DNA of 64,000 nucleotides from Pannonibacter sp. SL95 (GCF_026672425.1 NZ_JAPPRC010000003.1:1222501-1286500); one strand, 5' to 3'. Positions 1 through 7,890 are shown, numbered from the stretch's first letter. Made by a program: numbers and translations. Notes: generated by a model from the sequence alone, not told the origin.

Positions 1-369
1 AACGAATACATCTCGAGGTTGCGGCGGCGGAATTCGGAGCGGCAAGTCCGCGATTTCTCGGCCGACATCTACGAGGACAGCACGGCAGACATGGCCGACA
101 GCCGCCCGAGCCAGGAACATCTTCTCTGGCAGCAGGAAGCGCTCGCCAGGGTGATGCGGCTGATCGACCGGTTGCCGGAGGAGCACCAGAGGATCTTCGA
201 GATGCGCTTCTGCGATGAGCTGGGCTACCGCGAGATCGCTGCTGACCTGGGTATTTCGGAGGCCCTGGCGCGCAAGCGGGTACAGAACCTGCGGCAGATG
301 CTGCGAGCAGGTCTCGAACATGCGGAAGAGCCGAAGCTGATCCCGCCGCCGTCACGGCGGAAAGGGTGA
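1..369 (+). CDS. RNA polymerase sigma-70 family factor, C-terminal part (5' end outside window)
   Basis: The reading frame is already open at base 1, so the gene begins to the left; 122 residues are visible. The C-terminal half reads LPEEHQRIFEMRF, then YREIAADLGISEALARKRVQ, a typical sigma region 4 helix-turn-helix that contacts the -35 element. The upstream part is the acidic linker expected between regions 2 and 4. The tail KLIPPPSRRKG is basic. It ends 48 bp before the first RebB gene on the same strand. Reb loci in other proteobacteria are often accompanied by their own regulators, so it may direct transcription of the R-body genes; that link is inferred from position only. ECF-type or another sigma-70 group cannot be decided without the N-terminus. 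Confidence 0.85.
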   Translation, partial: NEYISRLRRRNSERQVRDFSADIYEDSTADMADSRPSQEHLLWQQEALARVMRLIDRLPEEHQRIFEMRFCDELGYREIAADLGISEALARKRVQNLRQMLRAGLEHAEEPKLIPPPSRRKG

Positions 370-417
370 AACGTCCAGAGGGATACGGCAATCGCGAGCT
401 GAACAGGAAAATCTACC

Positions 418-642
418 ATGGTCGATCTTGTAAACGCACAAATCACCGATGCAGTCACCCAGACCAATGTGAAGGTTGTGGCGGAGGCGCCGGCCCAGGC
501 GATCGCCAGTCTGTATCAGGTCAGCAGCCATGCGACCGGTCTTTCGATCCAGAACGCCGTGCACAGCCAGCAGGCCATGAACCAGATCATGACGGCGGTC
601 GTGTCGAAAGCAGTGCAGCTGATCATGGACATCGGAGAGTAG
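418..642 (+). CDS. RebB-family R-body protein
   Basis: A 74-residue protein. Its first half, NAQITDAVTQTNVKVVAEAP followed by AQAIASLYQ and a TGLSIQNAV segment, is the RebB (R-body) family signature. RebB-family proteins are the building blocks of R-bodies, the coiled protein ribbons of Caedibacter and other proteobacteria that unroll into needles. This copy ends earlier than the two copies at 3383 and 3874 and lacks their Ser/Thr/Ala-rich tail. The start at 418 has a weak upstream AGGA. It is the first reb gene after the sigma factor and probably heads the operon. Family assignment is firm; polymerisation is not shown. Confidence 0.9.
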   Translation: MVDLVNAQITDAVTQTNVKVVAEAPAQAIASLYQVSSHATGLSIQNAVHSQQAMNQIMTAVVSKAVQLIMDIGE

Positions 643-768
643 CGGCTGCGCGCCACGGGCCGGAGCTATTTCCCGGCCGGCGTGACGGAAGCGCCCCTCG
701 TCCTGTTGCGGTAACCCGCCGGCGGTCAGTGGACCTGTCGCCGGGATCGATTCCACGGGAGACGGATC

Positions 769-1776
769 ATGTGGCTGGCGTCAGGACTCCAGCGTCTGAA
801 GTCATTCTTTGACGGACCGCCGCAAGCCGCTCCAGCTGGTGCGGAGCACGGTGCGGATTGGGCCGACGGCGGAAACGATGGCTGGACTGCCGATTGGGTG
901 CCCGACCGGCCGCGGCGGCGCCTGACTGCTGATGGTCTTGCCGGAGCGCCGAACGGAACGCGCGCCACGGCACATGTCATGGAAGGGGCCTCGCGTGGGG
1001 CGAGCGTCAGCCGTCCGCGCCCGCAAACCGACGCGCCCACCACAAGCAACCGGGAAACCCGCGACAAACAGGGAAGGTCTGACATGGACATTCAGGGTCA
1101 AGGCAGCCTGGCCGCCGAAGGCAGGATGAACGGAGCGGCTGCACATGGTGCATTCGCCGCCCTGTCGGAAGACAACGACGCGCCGGCGCGACCGCAGAGG
1201 ATGACCGGCGAGGACATGGTGCGCCGCAGTCCTGCCCCGAGCCGGAGTGCTGAACCGGCCATCGCCCTTGCGGCAGCACCAGGCGGTGGTGGCAAGGGCA
1301 CGGGCGGGCTTGGTGCCGGTATCGGCGGCAATGGTCTTGGTGACGGGGGCGGCGATGGTACGGGCGATGATCCTCCGGCGCCTCCCGCGCCTCCTGCCCC
1401 TCCCGCGCCATCGGGTGGCAGTACCTCGGCACTGAACCAGCAGGTGGTTCAGGCCGTCCAGTTTTCCAATACGGAGAACCTTGCCTATGGCATGAAGATG
1501 GCCGTAACGCCGCCGGAAATCATGGTGGGTCAGACCACCGGGCAGGCGGTGCAGGATGCAGCCAGTTACATGAACGCCATCATGCAGATCGCGGTCGCAG
1601 CCCAGGCCATTGCGATCAAGAAGGCCGCGCAGGGTCCTGTTGGTGAAGCCGAGGCGGTCCCGCTGCTGGCTGAAATCCAGAGCATGGTGACCGCCGCCGT
1701 GCAGGTCTACGGGTCCGTGAGCACGACGGCCGGCCAGTCGGCCCAGACGATCTTCAGCGATCTCAAGACACCCTGA
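769..1776 (+). CDS. Large RebB-like protein with Gly/Pro hinge
   Basis: A 335-residue protein in the Reb cluster. Residues 1-165 are low-complexity and rich in Arg, Ala and Pro; 171-200 are Gly-rich; 202-214 are a Pro-Pro-Ala repeat. Residues 221-335 resemble RebB: NQQVVQAVQFSN matches the VTDAVTQSN core, and GQTTGQAVQDAASYMNA matches the STGILFQNAV segment. This suggests a modified structural subunit or capping protein in which a RebB-like domain is tethered through a flexible hinge. The start at 769 has GGGAG upstream. An internal ATG at 1084 also has a good site (GGAAGG) and would give 230 residues, so the true start is uncertain. RebB relationship is by eye; function unknown. Confidence 0.7.
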   Translation: MWLASGLQRLKSFFDGPPQAAPAGAEHGADWADGGNDGWTADWVPDRPRRRLTADGLAGAPNGTRATAHVMEGASRGASVSRPRPQTDAPTTSNRETRDKQGRSDMDIQGQGSLAAEGRMNGAAAHGAFAALSEDNDAPARPQRMTGEDMVRRSPAPSRSAEPAIALAAAPGGGGKGTGGLGAGIGGNGLGDGGGDGTGDDPPAPPAPPAPPAPSGGSTSALNQQVVQAVQFSNTENLAYGMKMAVTPPEIMVGQTTGQAVQDAASYMNAIMQIAVAAQAIAIKKAAQGPVGEAEAVPLLAEIQSMVTAAVQVYGSVSTTAGQSAQTIFSDLKTP

Positions 1777-1865
1777 CCGTCTCATCGGTCCGGACACGAC
1801 CAGACCCTTGCGAAGCAGTCTTCGCCGGGCAGGGACCACGCATGCCCGAAAAAGGAGCGGTGATC

Positions 1866-2393
1866 ATGGAACTCGAAATCAATGTCATCTGTACCGAACT
1901 GGACAGCCTGCTGGCTGACTTTCTGACCAGCTGGGCCGAGGATCTGGGCAAGGAGCGCGACGCTGCCGAGCTTGAACGGCTCTACTGCATGTATCCGCGC
2001 GTGATCAGCCAGATCGCCAGCGCCCGGGCCTCGTTGTGGGGCGCAGACCAGATGATGGCGGTCGCCCGCAATCTGCGCTTTGCCCCGGCACCTGAAGTCG
2101 AGCTGCGGGCCATGCATGTGAGCGGTGGATGTGGCCATCCCTGCAGCTCCGGCGTGAGCGGGGTCTATGTCGCCCGCAGCGGCGATCATGGCTGCCGCTG
2201 CCATGAACATGCGGATCCGCGCGGTACTGAGCGGACCTCCGACCGGGATGTGATCCGTCCGTCTGACCGTGACTATGAGCGGGAAGTCAGCAGCGCAACC
2301 GCAAGGGCTTCGGGCCGGGATGCCGGCCGCGAGGATGACCGCAATTCCGAGGAGAGCAGCGATGACCGAAACGCTGATCGTTTCCGCGCCTGA
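1866..2393 (+). CDS. Unrecognised Reb-locus protein with Cys/His segment
   Basis: A 175-residue protein I do not recognise. The ATG at 1866 is preceded by AAAGGAG at 1851-1857, which favours it over the in-frame ATG at 1842. The N-terminal 80 residues look helical and acidic (ELEINVICTELDSLLADF, then WAEDLGKERDAAELERLY). A middle segment has clustered cysteines and histidines (GGCGHPCSSG, then DHGCRCHEHADPRG) that could bind a metal. The C-terminal 60 residues are highly charged, rich in Arg, Asp, Glu and Ser, and probably disordered. It sits between RebB-type genes on the same strand, and its 3' end overlaps the next gene by 32 bp, indicating co-transcription. A role in R-body assembly or control is only inferred. 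Confidence 0.6.
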   Translation: MELEINVICTELDSLLADFLTSWAEDLGKERDAAELERLYCMYPRVISQIASARASLWGADQMMAVARNLRFAPAPEVELRAMHVSGGCGHPCSSGVSGVYVARSGDHGCRCHEHADPRGTERTSDRDVIRPSDRDYEREVSSATARASGRDAGREDDRNSEESSDDRNADRFRA

Positions 2394-3255
2394 AACCCCG
2401 ACGCTCGTCGCGCCGAACGTTGTGGCACCAACGGTTCCGATCCCGACCGCTGATGCGCCCGAAGTGACTGCGCCCGTGGTGCCCGTGCCCAAGATCGAGG
2501 TGATGGTTGGCGGGGTTCCCGAGCCGGAAACCCCGCCGCCCGCATCTGCTGCGCCTGCGGCATCTGCCAGCGGCAGCGAACCGTCCGTTGCCCAACCTGC
2601 GGTGCCCCCGGTGGCGCCTGGCCCGGCGGGTGATCCTGCTGCTGCTGCGGCGGCGGGATCGGGGCCGGCGTCCGGGCTCAGCGTGCCGGAAGGCGACCAG
2701 CTGATGCGCCGCCTCCTGCAGGATCATCTGAAAGTGGCGGCCTTGCAGGCGGGATATCAGGCCGTTTCCCGCTCATTGCCGGCCATTCTGGCAGCCGGAA
2801 TTGAAGCCGGGCGTCAGAAGCGCGCGGCTGATGCGGCGTTCGAGCAGGGCATCGCGACAGCGGCCAAGATCCTGGCTGCCACGCGCGATACGGCCGCGCA
2901 GCTGTCGACCTCGATGCGCAGCGAGCACGAAACCATGCTGCGTCTCCTGTCGGACAAGGACCTGCTCGGACAGCTCACATCATCTGCCTCTGTCGCACTC
3001 GCCGCAGCCAACACGCTTGGACATGGGCTCGGGGCACCCCCGGGGAGTGAACCGGCACCAGCAGCCGGACAAGGGCAACCTGCAGCCCAGGCAGGTGCCA
3101 TGCCCCAGGCGACGCCCAGGGGCATGGCCATGCAGATGAACCAGAGAATGGGCGATGTCCGCGGGGTCGTTGCCCAGGAAGTCGACCGGAAGATCTCCGG
3201 TCTGCTGGCCCAGCTTGCCGCCCGACTGGAGCAGAAACGCGCCGGCCGGGGATAG
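2362..3255 (+). CDS. Unrecognised Pro/Ala-rich helical Reb-locus protein
   Basis: A 297-residue protein. The ATG at 2362 has GAGGAG at 2349-2354. Residues 1-110 are rich in Pro, Ala and Val with repeated VxAPxVxxP patterns and look extended or disordered. From about residue 115 it becomes helical (GDQLMRRLLQDHLKVAALQA onward), with a long alanine-rich stretch and a C-terminal amphipathic helix (EVDRKISGLLAQLAARLEQK). The helical half recalls the helical segments of RebB proteins, but I see no clear RebB core. It overlaps the preceding gene and precedes the tandem rebB pair. It may be a scaffold or linker for the ribbon; I do not assign a function. Confidence 0.6.
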   Translation: MTETLIVSAPETPTLVAPNVVAPTVPIPTADAPEVTAPVVPVPKIEVMVGGVPEPETPPPASAAPAASASGSEPSVAQPAVPPVAPGPAGDPAAAAAAGSGPASGLSVPEGDQLMRRLLQDHLKVAALQAGYQAVSRSLPAILAAGIEAGRQKRAADAAFEQGIATAAKILAATRDTAAQLSTSMRSEHETMLRLLSDKDLLGQLTSSASVALAAANTLGHGLGAPPGSEPAPAAGQGQPAAQAGAMPQATPRGMAMQMNQRMGDVRGVVAQEVDRKISGLLAQLAARLEQKRAGRG

Positions 3256-3382
3256 GTGCATTGGGGTGAAATCCCGAAAAAGAATAACAAAAATAATGAG
3301 TTAGTTTTCACGTAAGCCAAGTTCAGGCGTCGATATGAAGGCAACGGGGAGGGCATCACCCCCCGCAATCAGGAGCAAACAG

Positions 3383-3703
3383 ATGGCCGTACCTGTCACC
3401 GTGAATCCGATGGTCACCGACGCCGTGACCCAGTCCAACCTCAAGGTCGTGGGCGAAGCCCCGGCGATCGCCATCAGCACGCTGTATCAGGCGATGGCGC
3501 ATTCCACAGGCATCCTGTTCCAGAATGCCGTGCAGGCGCAGCAGCAGCAGACCTCGCTGGCCCAGGCCGCGGTCAACCAGGGCATCATGCAGATCTATTC
3601 GCTCGACACCACGGCTGCCGCCGGTGCGACCGAAAAGATCGCCCAGACCGGCACGAGCGACAGCCTGACCAGCCTGCTGACGATCCTCAACTCGTTCAGC
3701 TGA
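3383..3703 (+). CDS. RebB-family R-body protein, tandem copy 1
   Basis: A 106-residue RebB-family protein with the core VTDAVTQSNLKVVGEAPAIA, then STLYQAMAHSTG and a QAQQQQTS stretch, followed by a Ser/Thr-rich tail. The ATG at 3383 has AGGAG at 3371-3375; a start further upstream would add residues not shared with copy 2. It differs from the copy at 3874 at 9 of 106 aligned positions, so the pair is a recent duplication or kept alike by conversion. R-bodies elsewhere are built from several small RebB-type chains, so these two are the best candidates for the main structural subunits. Confidence 0.92.
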   Translation: MAVPVTVNPMVTDAVTQSNLKVVGEAPAIAISTLYQAMAHSTGILFQNAVQAQQQQTSLAQAAVNQGIMQIYSLDTTAAAGATEKIAQTGTSDSLTSLLTILNSFS

Positions 3704-3723
3704 CCGGATCGCCGTGGCCCCCG

Positions 3724-3746
3724 CCGGCCTGGCAACCCCAGGCCGG
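3724..3746 (+). other. Stem-loop between the two rebB copies
   Basis: A perfect 9-bp stem (CCGGCCTGG, loop CAACC, CCAGGCCGG) lies 20 bp after the stop of rebB copy 1. No T-run follows, so it is more likely an mRNA-stabilising or partial attenuating hairpin than a full terminator. Confidence 0.5.
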
Positions 3747-3873
3747 ACACGCATCGCGATCGACTGAAAAGATAAAGAAACCCAGTGCTTTCCCGTCACA
3801 ACACCCCATCAGGGGCGTCCTATCAGATGCAAAGGCCGAGTGACGAGCGGCCACCCTCAAAGGAGCAAGACCC

Positions 3874-4203
3874 ATGGCAGATCCCGTAACCGTCAACCCG
3901 ATGGTCACCGATGCGGTGACGCAGTCCAACGTCAAGGTCGTGGGTGAAGCCCCGGCCATTGCCATCAGCACGCTGTACCAGGCGATGGCGCACTCCACCG
4001 GCATCCTGTTCGAGAATGCTGTGCAGGCGCAGCAGCAGCAGACGTCGCTGGCCCAGGCTGCTGTCAACCAGGGCATCATGCAGATCTACTCGCTCGACAC
4101 CACGGCTGCCGCCGGTGCGACCGAGAAGGTCGCCCAGACTGGCGTTGCCGACAACCTCACCAGCCTTCTGACCGTTCTGAACGCCTTCAGCGGCGGTCGC
4201 TGA
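3874..4203 (+). CDS. RebB-family R-body protein, tandem copy 2
   Basis: A 109-residue RebB-family protein nearly identical to the copy at 3383. It has an FENAVQAQQQQTS segment where copy 1 has FQNAV, and three extra residues (GGR) at the end. The ATG at 3874 follows AAAGGAGC at 3859-3865. It is the last gene of the Reb cluster; an imperfect hairpin with a T-run follows. Both copies keep the Gln-rich helix and the IYSLDTTAAA segment, so both are probably functional structural subunits. Confidence 0.92.
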   Translation: MADPVTVNPMVTDAVTQSNVKVVGEAPAIAISTLYQAMAHSTGILFENAVQAQQQQTSLAQAAVNQGIMQIYSLDTTAAAGATEKVAQTGVADNLTSLLTVLNAFSGGR

Positions 4204-4239
4204 CGGCATCCTCCCGGCTTCCTCCCGGGACCAAACTGG

Positions 4240-4286
4240 GACGCTTTCCGCTGGCTCCCTGGCCGGAGGCAAGCGTTCCTTTTTGC
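4240..4286 (+). terminator. Probable terminator of the Reb operon
   Basis: An imperfect inverted repeat with outer arms ACGCTT and AAGCGT encloses a GC-rich interior and is followed by TCCTTTTTGC. It lies between the last rebB gene and trhO. The stem has mismatches, so strength is uncertain. Confidence 0.45.
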
Positions 4287-4342
4287 GTTTTGCCAGCTTT
4301 GGGGGCATACAGTCCGCATCCAGACCTTGCTGACGCCGGACC

Positions 4343-5134
4343 ATGACCCAGTTTCTTGTTGCTGCCCTTTACAAGTTCGTTCCGCTTGAGGACTACGCCG
4401 ACCTTCGCCTGCCCCTCCACGAAGTTTGCACAACGAACGGGGTGTTTGGCAGTCTTCTGCTCGCGCGCGAGGGTGTGAATGGAACGATCGCCGGGCCTGA
4501 ACAGGGGATCCGGGCGGTTCTGGAGCATATGCGCGGCGATCCGCGCCTTGCCGATCTGGTGCATAAGGAAAGCTGGTGCGAGCACATCCCGTTCAAGCGC
4601 ATGAAGGTGCGGCTGAAAAAGGAGATCGTGACGCTGGGTGTTCCAAGCGTGGACCCGCGCAAGCACGTCGGCACCTATGTCTCGCCGCAAGACTGGAACA
4701 GCCTGATCAGCGAGCCGGATGTGCTGATCATCGACACCCGCAATGACTATGAATTCGCCTTCGGGACGTTCAAGGGCGCGGTCAATCCAGAGACACGGTC
4801 GTTCCGCCAGTTTCCGGACTGGCTCAAGCAGCAGCGCGATCTCGGCAAGGCCAGTAAGGTCGCGATGTTCTGCACAGGTGGCATCCGCTGCGAAAAGTCG
4901 ACGTCCTACCTGATGGATCTGGGGATTGAGAACGTGTTCCACCTGGACGGCGGCATCCTCAACTATCTGGAGAAGATGCCGCAGTCCGAAAGCCTGTGGT
5001 CCGGCGAATGCTTCGTCTTCGACGAACGCGTCTCGGTCGACCATGACCTCAAGCCTTGCTGGGGCAAGGTCATCCCTGAAGCGGCCAAGGGCTTCGTCCG
5101 GGCCGGACGGGACGTCTCGGACGAAGCTGCCTGA
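4343..5134 (+). CDS. trhO: tRNA uridine(34) hydroxylase TrhO (YceA family)
   Basis: A 263-residue rhodanese-fold enzyme that hydroxylates the wobble uridine of certain tRNAs, a step towards 5-methoxyuridine-type modifications, in the cytosol. Residues 1-95 form the N-terminal ferredoxin-like domain ([14 protein letters not shown]). The rhodanese domain follows from about residue 120 ([11 protein letters not shown]) and carries the conserved loop [10 protein letters not shown] with Cys177 and Cys183. It is shorter than the roughly 350-residue E. coli protein and lacks most of its Cys-rich C-terminal extension, as in other short family members. It is convergent with the SMP-30 gene. Confidence 0.92.
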
Positions 5135-5141
5135 GGACGCG

Positions 5142-5161
5142 GCGCGGGCTCAGGCCCGCGC
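5142..5161. terminator. GC-rich hairpin between convergent trhO and SMP-30 gene
   Basis: GCGCGGGC, a 4-base loop and GCCCGCGC form an 8-bp perfect stem lying across the last codons of the minus-strand gene. No T-run is present on either side, so termination is only suggested by placement between convergent genes. Confidence 0.35.
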
Positions 5162-6034
5162 GCCGAAGCGATAGGTGGGCAGGCCGCGTACGCCCGGTAC
5201 GGCGTGGAACAGGCTGCCCGACTGCGGCGCTGCCTCAATGGCCGCTGCATCGTCCGGGCGCAGGCTCGTCAGCACCAGATCCGACAGGTCCGGGCCGCAG
5301 AAGCAGGGCATCGTCGGGCGCGGAACCGGAACGGCATAAGCCCCAATCTGCGTGCCATCTGGCGCAAAGCAGTTGAGAACACCCGCAGACACACCGGCAT
5401 TCCAGTAGTTGCCGTTGCTATCAACGGTACCGCCATCCGGACGGCCGGTCTCGGTGACGAGCTGTGCGAAGCGGCGGCGGTTCGATGCCTCACCGCTGGC
5501 CGGGTCGAAATCCCAGGTGTCAATCCAGCCGGGGCCGCTGTCGGCGTGATACAGGGTGTGGCCGTCCGGCGACCAGGCCAGTCCGTTGGAGACGCGCAAC
5601 TCGCCGATGATCCGGGTGAGGGATCCGTCAGGGCTGATACGATAGAGGCCACCAACAGGTTCGCGCGGGGTGCGGATGTCCATTGTGCCGACCCAGAAGG
5701 CGCCATCGGGGCCAACCTTGCCATCATTCAGCCGGGTATGCGGCAGGTCAGCTTCGATGCTGGCCAGATGCTCCCGGGCGCGGGTCGCCGGATCGAAGAG
5801 ATAGACTTCGTCCCACTCTGCCACGACGAAGCGCCCGTCCGCTGCCAGCCCGAAGGAGCCGACCTCACGCTCGAAATGCCAGCTTGCCGTGAGGACGCGG
5901 CTTGCCCACTCCAGCGCATGGATCGTCTTGCCCTTGATGTCGACGAAGTAAAGCGTGCCGGTCTTCTCGTCCCAAGTCGGGCATTCGCCCAGGGCATAGC
6001 GGCCATCGAGCAGGCAGGTGAAGTCAAGCGACAC
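5150..6034 (-). CDS. SMP-30/gluconolactonase family lactonase
   Basis: A 294-residue six-bladed propeller protein of the SMP-30/gluconolaconase/LRE family, which hydrolyses sugar lactones with a divalent metal. Typical features are LGECPTWDEKTGTLYFVDI near the N-terminus with the metal-ligand Glu, TRLNDGKVGPDGAFWVGTMD around residues 100-120, VSNGLAWSPDG with the metal Asn, and RPDGGTVDSNGNYW. The start is GTG at 6034, supported by GAGGAG eight bases upstream. A site resembling those ahead of pgi, edd and zwf lies directly upstream, so the substrate may be a glucose-derived lactone. It could supply the 6-phosphogluconolactonase or gluconolactonase step; L-arabino- or xylonolactone remain possible. 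Confidence 0.85.
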   Translation of the reverse strand: MSLDFTCLLDGRYALGECPTWDEKTGTLYFVDIKGKTIHALEWASRVLTASWHFEREVGSFGLAADGRFVVAEWDEVYLFDPATRAREHLASIEADLPHTRLNDGKVGPDGAFWVGTMDIRTPREPVGGLYRISPDGSLTRIIGELRVSNGLAWSPDGHTLYHADSGPGWIDTWDFDPASGEASNRRRFAQLVTETGRPDGGTVDSNGNYWNAGVSAGVLNCFAPDGTQIGAYAVPVPRPTMPCFCGPDLSDLVLTSLRPDDAAAIEAAPQSGSLFHAVPGVRGLPTYRFGARA

Positions 6035-6049
6035 GCGGAAACTCCTCAG

Positions 6050-6067
6050 ATTTTCAATCGATTCAGG
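6050..6067 (-). promoter_or_regulatory. LacI-like operator, glucose-regulon copy 1
   Basis: On the minus strand the site reads CCTGAATCGATTGAAAAT, with a near-palindromic core around the central CG. It ends immediately before the ribosome binding site of the SMP-30 gene. Related sites precede pgi, edd and zwf. The cognate regulator is not in this window. Confidence 0.6.
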
Positions 6068-6088
6068 CTGGCCGGACTATAGCGGCGG

Positions 6089-6592
6089 TCAACCGGTGCG
6101 TCGACCGCCCTCGTCATTCGGCCGCCCCTGCGCGTCAAGCGAGAAGGCGGTCTTGCGGACAATGGGCCGGATGGCAAAGGAGGACTTCATGCGGGAGACG
6201 CCCGGCAGGCGGGCGAGGGTTTCGCGGTGGATGCGCTCGAAATCATTCGGGTCTTCTGCGGTCAGGCGCAGGAGATAATCCGCGTCTCCGGCCATCAGGT
6301 AGCATTCCATGATTTCCGGGTACTGCGCGACGGCCTGTTCAAAGGCATTGAGCACCTCGTTGGCTTGTCCGACCAGCGAGATCTCGACGAAGACGTCCAT
6401 GCGCCGGCCGATCTTGCGCTGGTCCAGCAGGGCGACATAGCGGCTGATGACGCCGGTTTCCTCCAGCGCCCGCACCCGGCGCAGGCAGGCGGAGGCGGAA
6501 AGGCCGACCTTTTCGGCAAGATCTGCGTTCGGGATACGGCCATCCTGTTGCAGGACGGCGAGGATGCGCTTGTCGAGTCTGTCGAGCTTCAT
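6089..6592 (-). CDS. Lrp/AsnC-family transcriptional regulator, likely of ald
   Basis: A 167-residue Lrp-type regulator. Residues 1-60 are the winged helix-turn-helix (LDKRILAVLQQDGRIPNADL, then GLSASACLRRVRALEETGVI), and residues about 70-145 form the RAM/ligand-binding domain (ECYLMAGDADYLLRLTAEDP). It is transcribed divergently from alanine dehydrogenase across a 149-bp gap containing several TTCG...CGAA repeats. Lrp-family regulators commonly activate ald in response to alanine, so this is almost certainly the ald regulator. The ATG at 6592 has only a weak ribosome binding site. Confidence 0.92.
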   Translation of the reverse strand: MKLDRLDKRILAVLQQDGRIPNADLAEKVGLSASACLRRVRALEETGVISRYVALLDQRKIGRRMDVFVEISLVGQANEVLNAFEQAVAQYPEIMECYLMAGDADYLLRLTAEDPNDFERIHRETLARLPGVSRMKSSFAIRPIVRKTAFSLDAQGRPNDEGGRRTG

Positions 6593-6601
6593 TGCGGAAC
6601 T

Positions 6602-6690
6602 TTCGAATATTCTGCGAAGTTGAGGGTTTCAGTTCGCAGAATGTTGCGAGTTTACGTATTCCTTCGCATAGAACGCAATCCAATTCGAAA
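6602..6690. promoter_or_regulatory. Lrp-type operator array between lrp and ald
   Basis: Three related inverted elements lie between the divergent genes: TTCGAATATTCTGCGAA at 6602-6618, TTCGCAGAATGTTGCGAG at 6633-6650 and TTCGCATAGAACGCAA at 6663-6678, with a further TTCGAAA at about 6684. The first two centres are about 30 bp apart, as expected for Lrp octamers wrapping DNA. Confidence 0.6.
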
Positions 6691-6741
6691 GCTGCTCCGC
6701 TACTGTCGACAAATCGAACTTAGTCCATAGGGGGGCAAGCA

Positions 6742-7860
6742 ATGCGTATCGGTGTACCGAAAGAAATCAAAAACCATGAGTATCGCGTCGGCTTGACGCC
6801 AGATAGCGTCATGGAAGTCGTCGCGCATGGACACGAAGTATTTGTAGAAACCCAGGCCGGTGCTGGCATCGGAGCTGATGATGCAGCCTATGTCGCTGCT
6901 GGGGCCAAGATCCTCAAGACCGCTCGGGAAGTCTTTGACAGCGCCGAGATGATCGTCAAGGTCAAGGAGCCGCAGGCCGTCGAGCGCGCCATGCTGCGCC
7001 CGGACCACACGCTCTTTACCTATCTCCACCTTGCTCCGGATGCAGAGCAGACCGCTGACCTCGTCAAGTCGGGCGCGACCTGCATCGCCTATGAAACCGT
7101 CACCGACGGTCGCGGCGGTCTGCCGCTGCTGGCCCCGATGTCGCAGGTCGCTGGCCGCCTGTCGATCACGGCTGCTGCCAACGCGCTGCAGAAGGCCAAC
7201 GGCGGTTCGGGCATTCTCGTCGGCGGCGTCCCGGGCGTTGCTCCGGCCAAGGTCGTTGTCATCGGCGGCGGTGTCGTTGGCGCGCATGCCATCACCATGG
7301 CTCTTGGCCTTGGCGCGGAAGTTACCGTTCTGGATCGCAACGTCGACGTTCTCGCCAGCCTGTCGCGCTCGTTTGGCTCTGCCCTGCGCACCGTCTACTC
7401 CACCAAGGCTGCTCTTGAGCAGTACGTTCTGGATGCCGACGTTGTCATCGGCGCGGTCCTGGTTGCCGGTGCTGCTGCTCCCAAGCTCGTCACCGCTGAC
7501 ATGATCAAGCGGATGAAGAACGGCTCCGTCGTCGTTGACGTCGCCATCGACCAGGGCGGCTGCTTCGAGACGGCGCATGCCACGACCCACGCCGAGCCGA
7601 CCTATGTTGTCGACGGCGTCGTGCACTACTGCGTTGCCAACATGCCGGGCGCGGTTCCGCGCACCTCGACCTTCGCGCTCAACAACGTCACGCTGCCCTA
7701 CACGCTGGCGCTGGCTGACCACGGTGCAAAGAAGGCGCTGCTGGCCAACCCGAACTTCCTGCCGGGCCTGAACGTCTACAAGGGCAAGGTCACCTGCAAG
7801 GCCGTGGCTGACGCACTTGGCTACGACTACGTCGCGCCGGAAGCGGCCCTGAGCGCCTGA
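6742..7860 (+). CDS. ald: Alanine dehydrogenase
   Basis: A 372-residue NAD-dependent enzyme interconverting L-alanine and pyruvate plus ammonia in the cytosol. The N-terminal signature [20 protein letters not shown] carries the pyruvate-binding Arg; the Rossmann motif [19 protein letters not shown] lies at about residues 170-190; [16 protein letters not shown] is the conserved C-terminal segment. Length matches the family. A GGGGGGC stretch lies just before the start. The divergent Lrp regulator and operator array indicate alanine-responsive expression. A strong terminator follows. Confidence 0.97.
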
Positions 7861-7890
7861 TTGCATCATCGGGTTAGCCCTAGAAAACAG

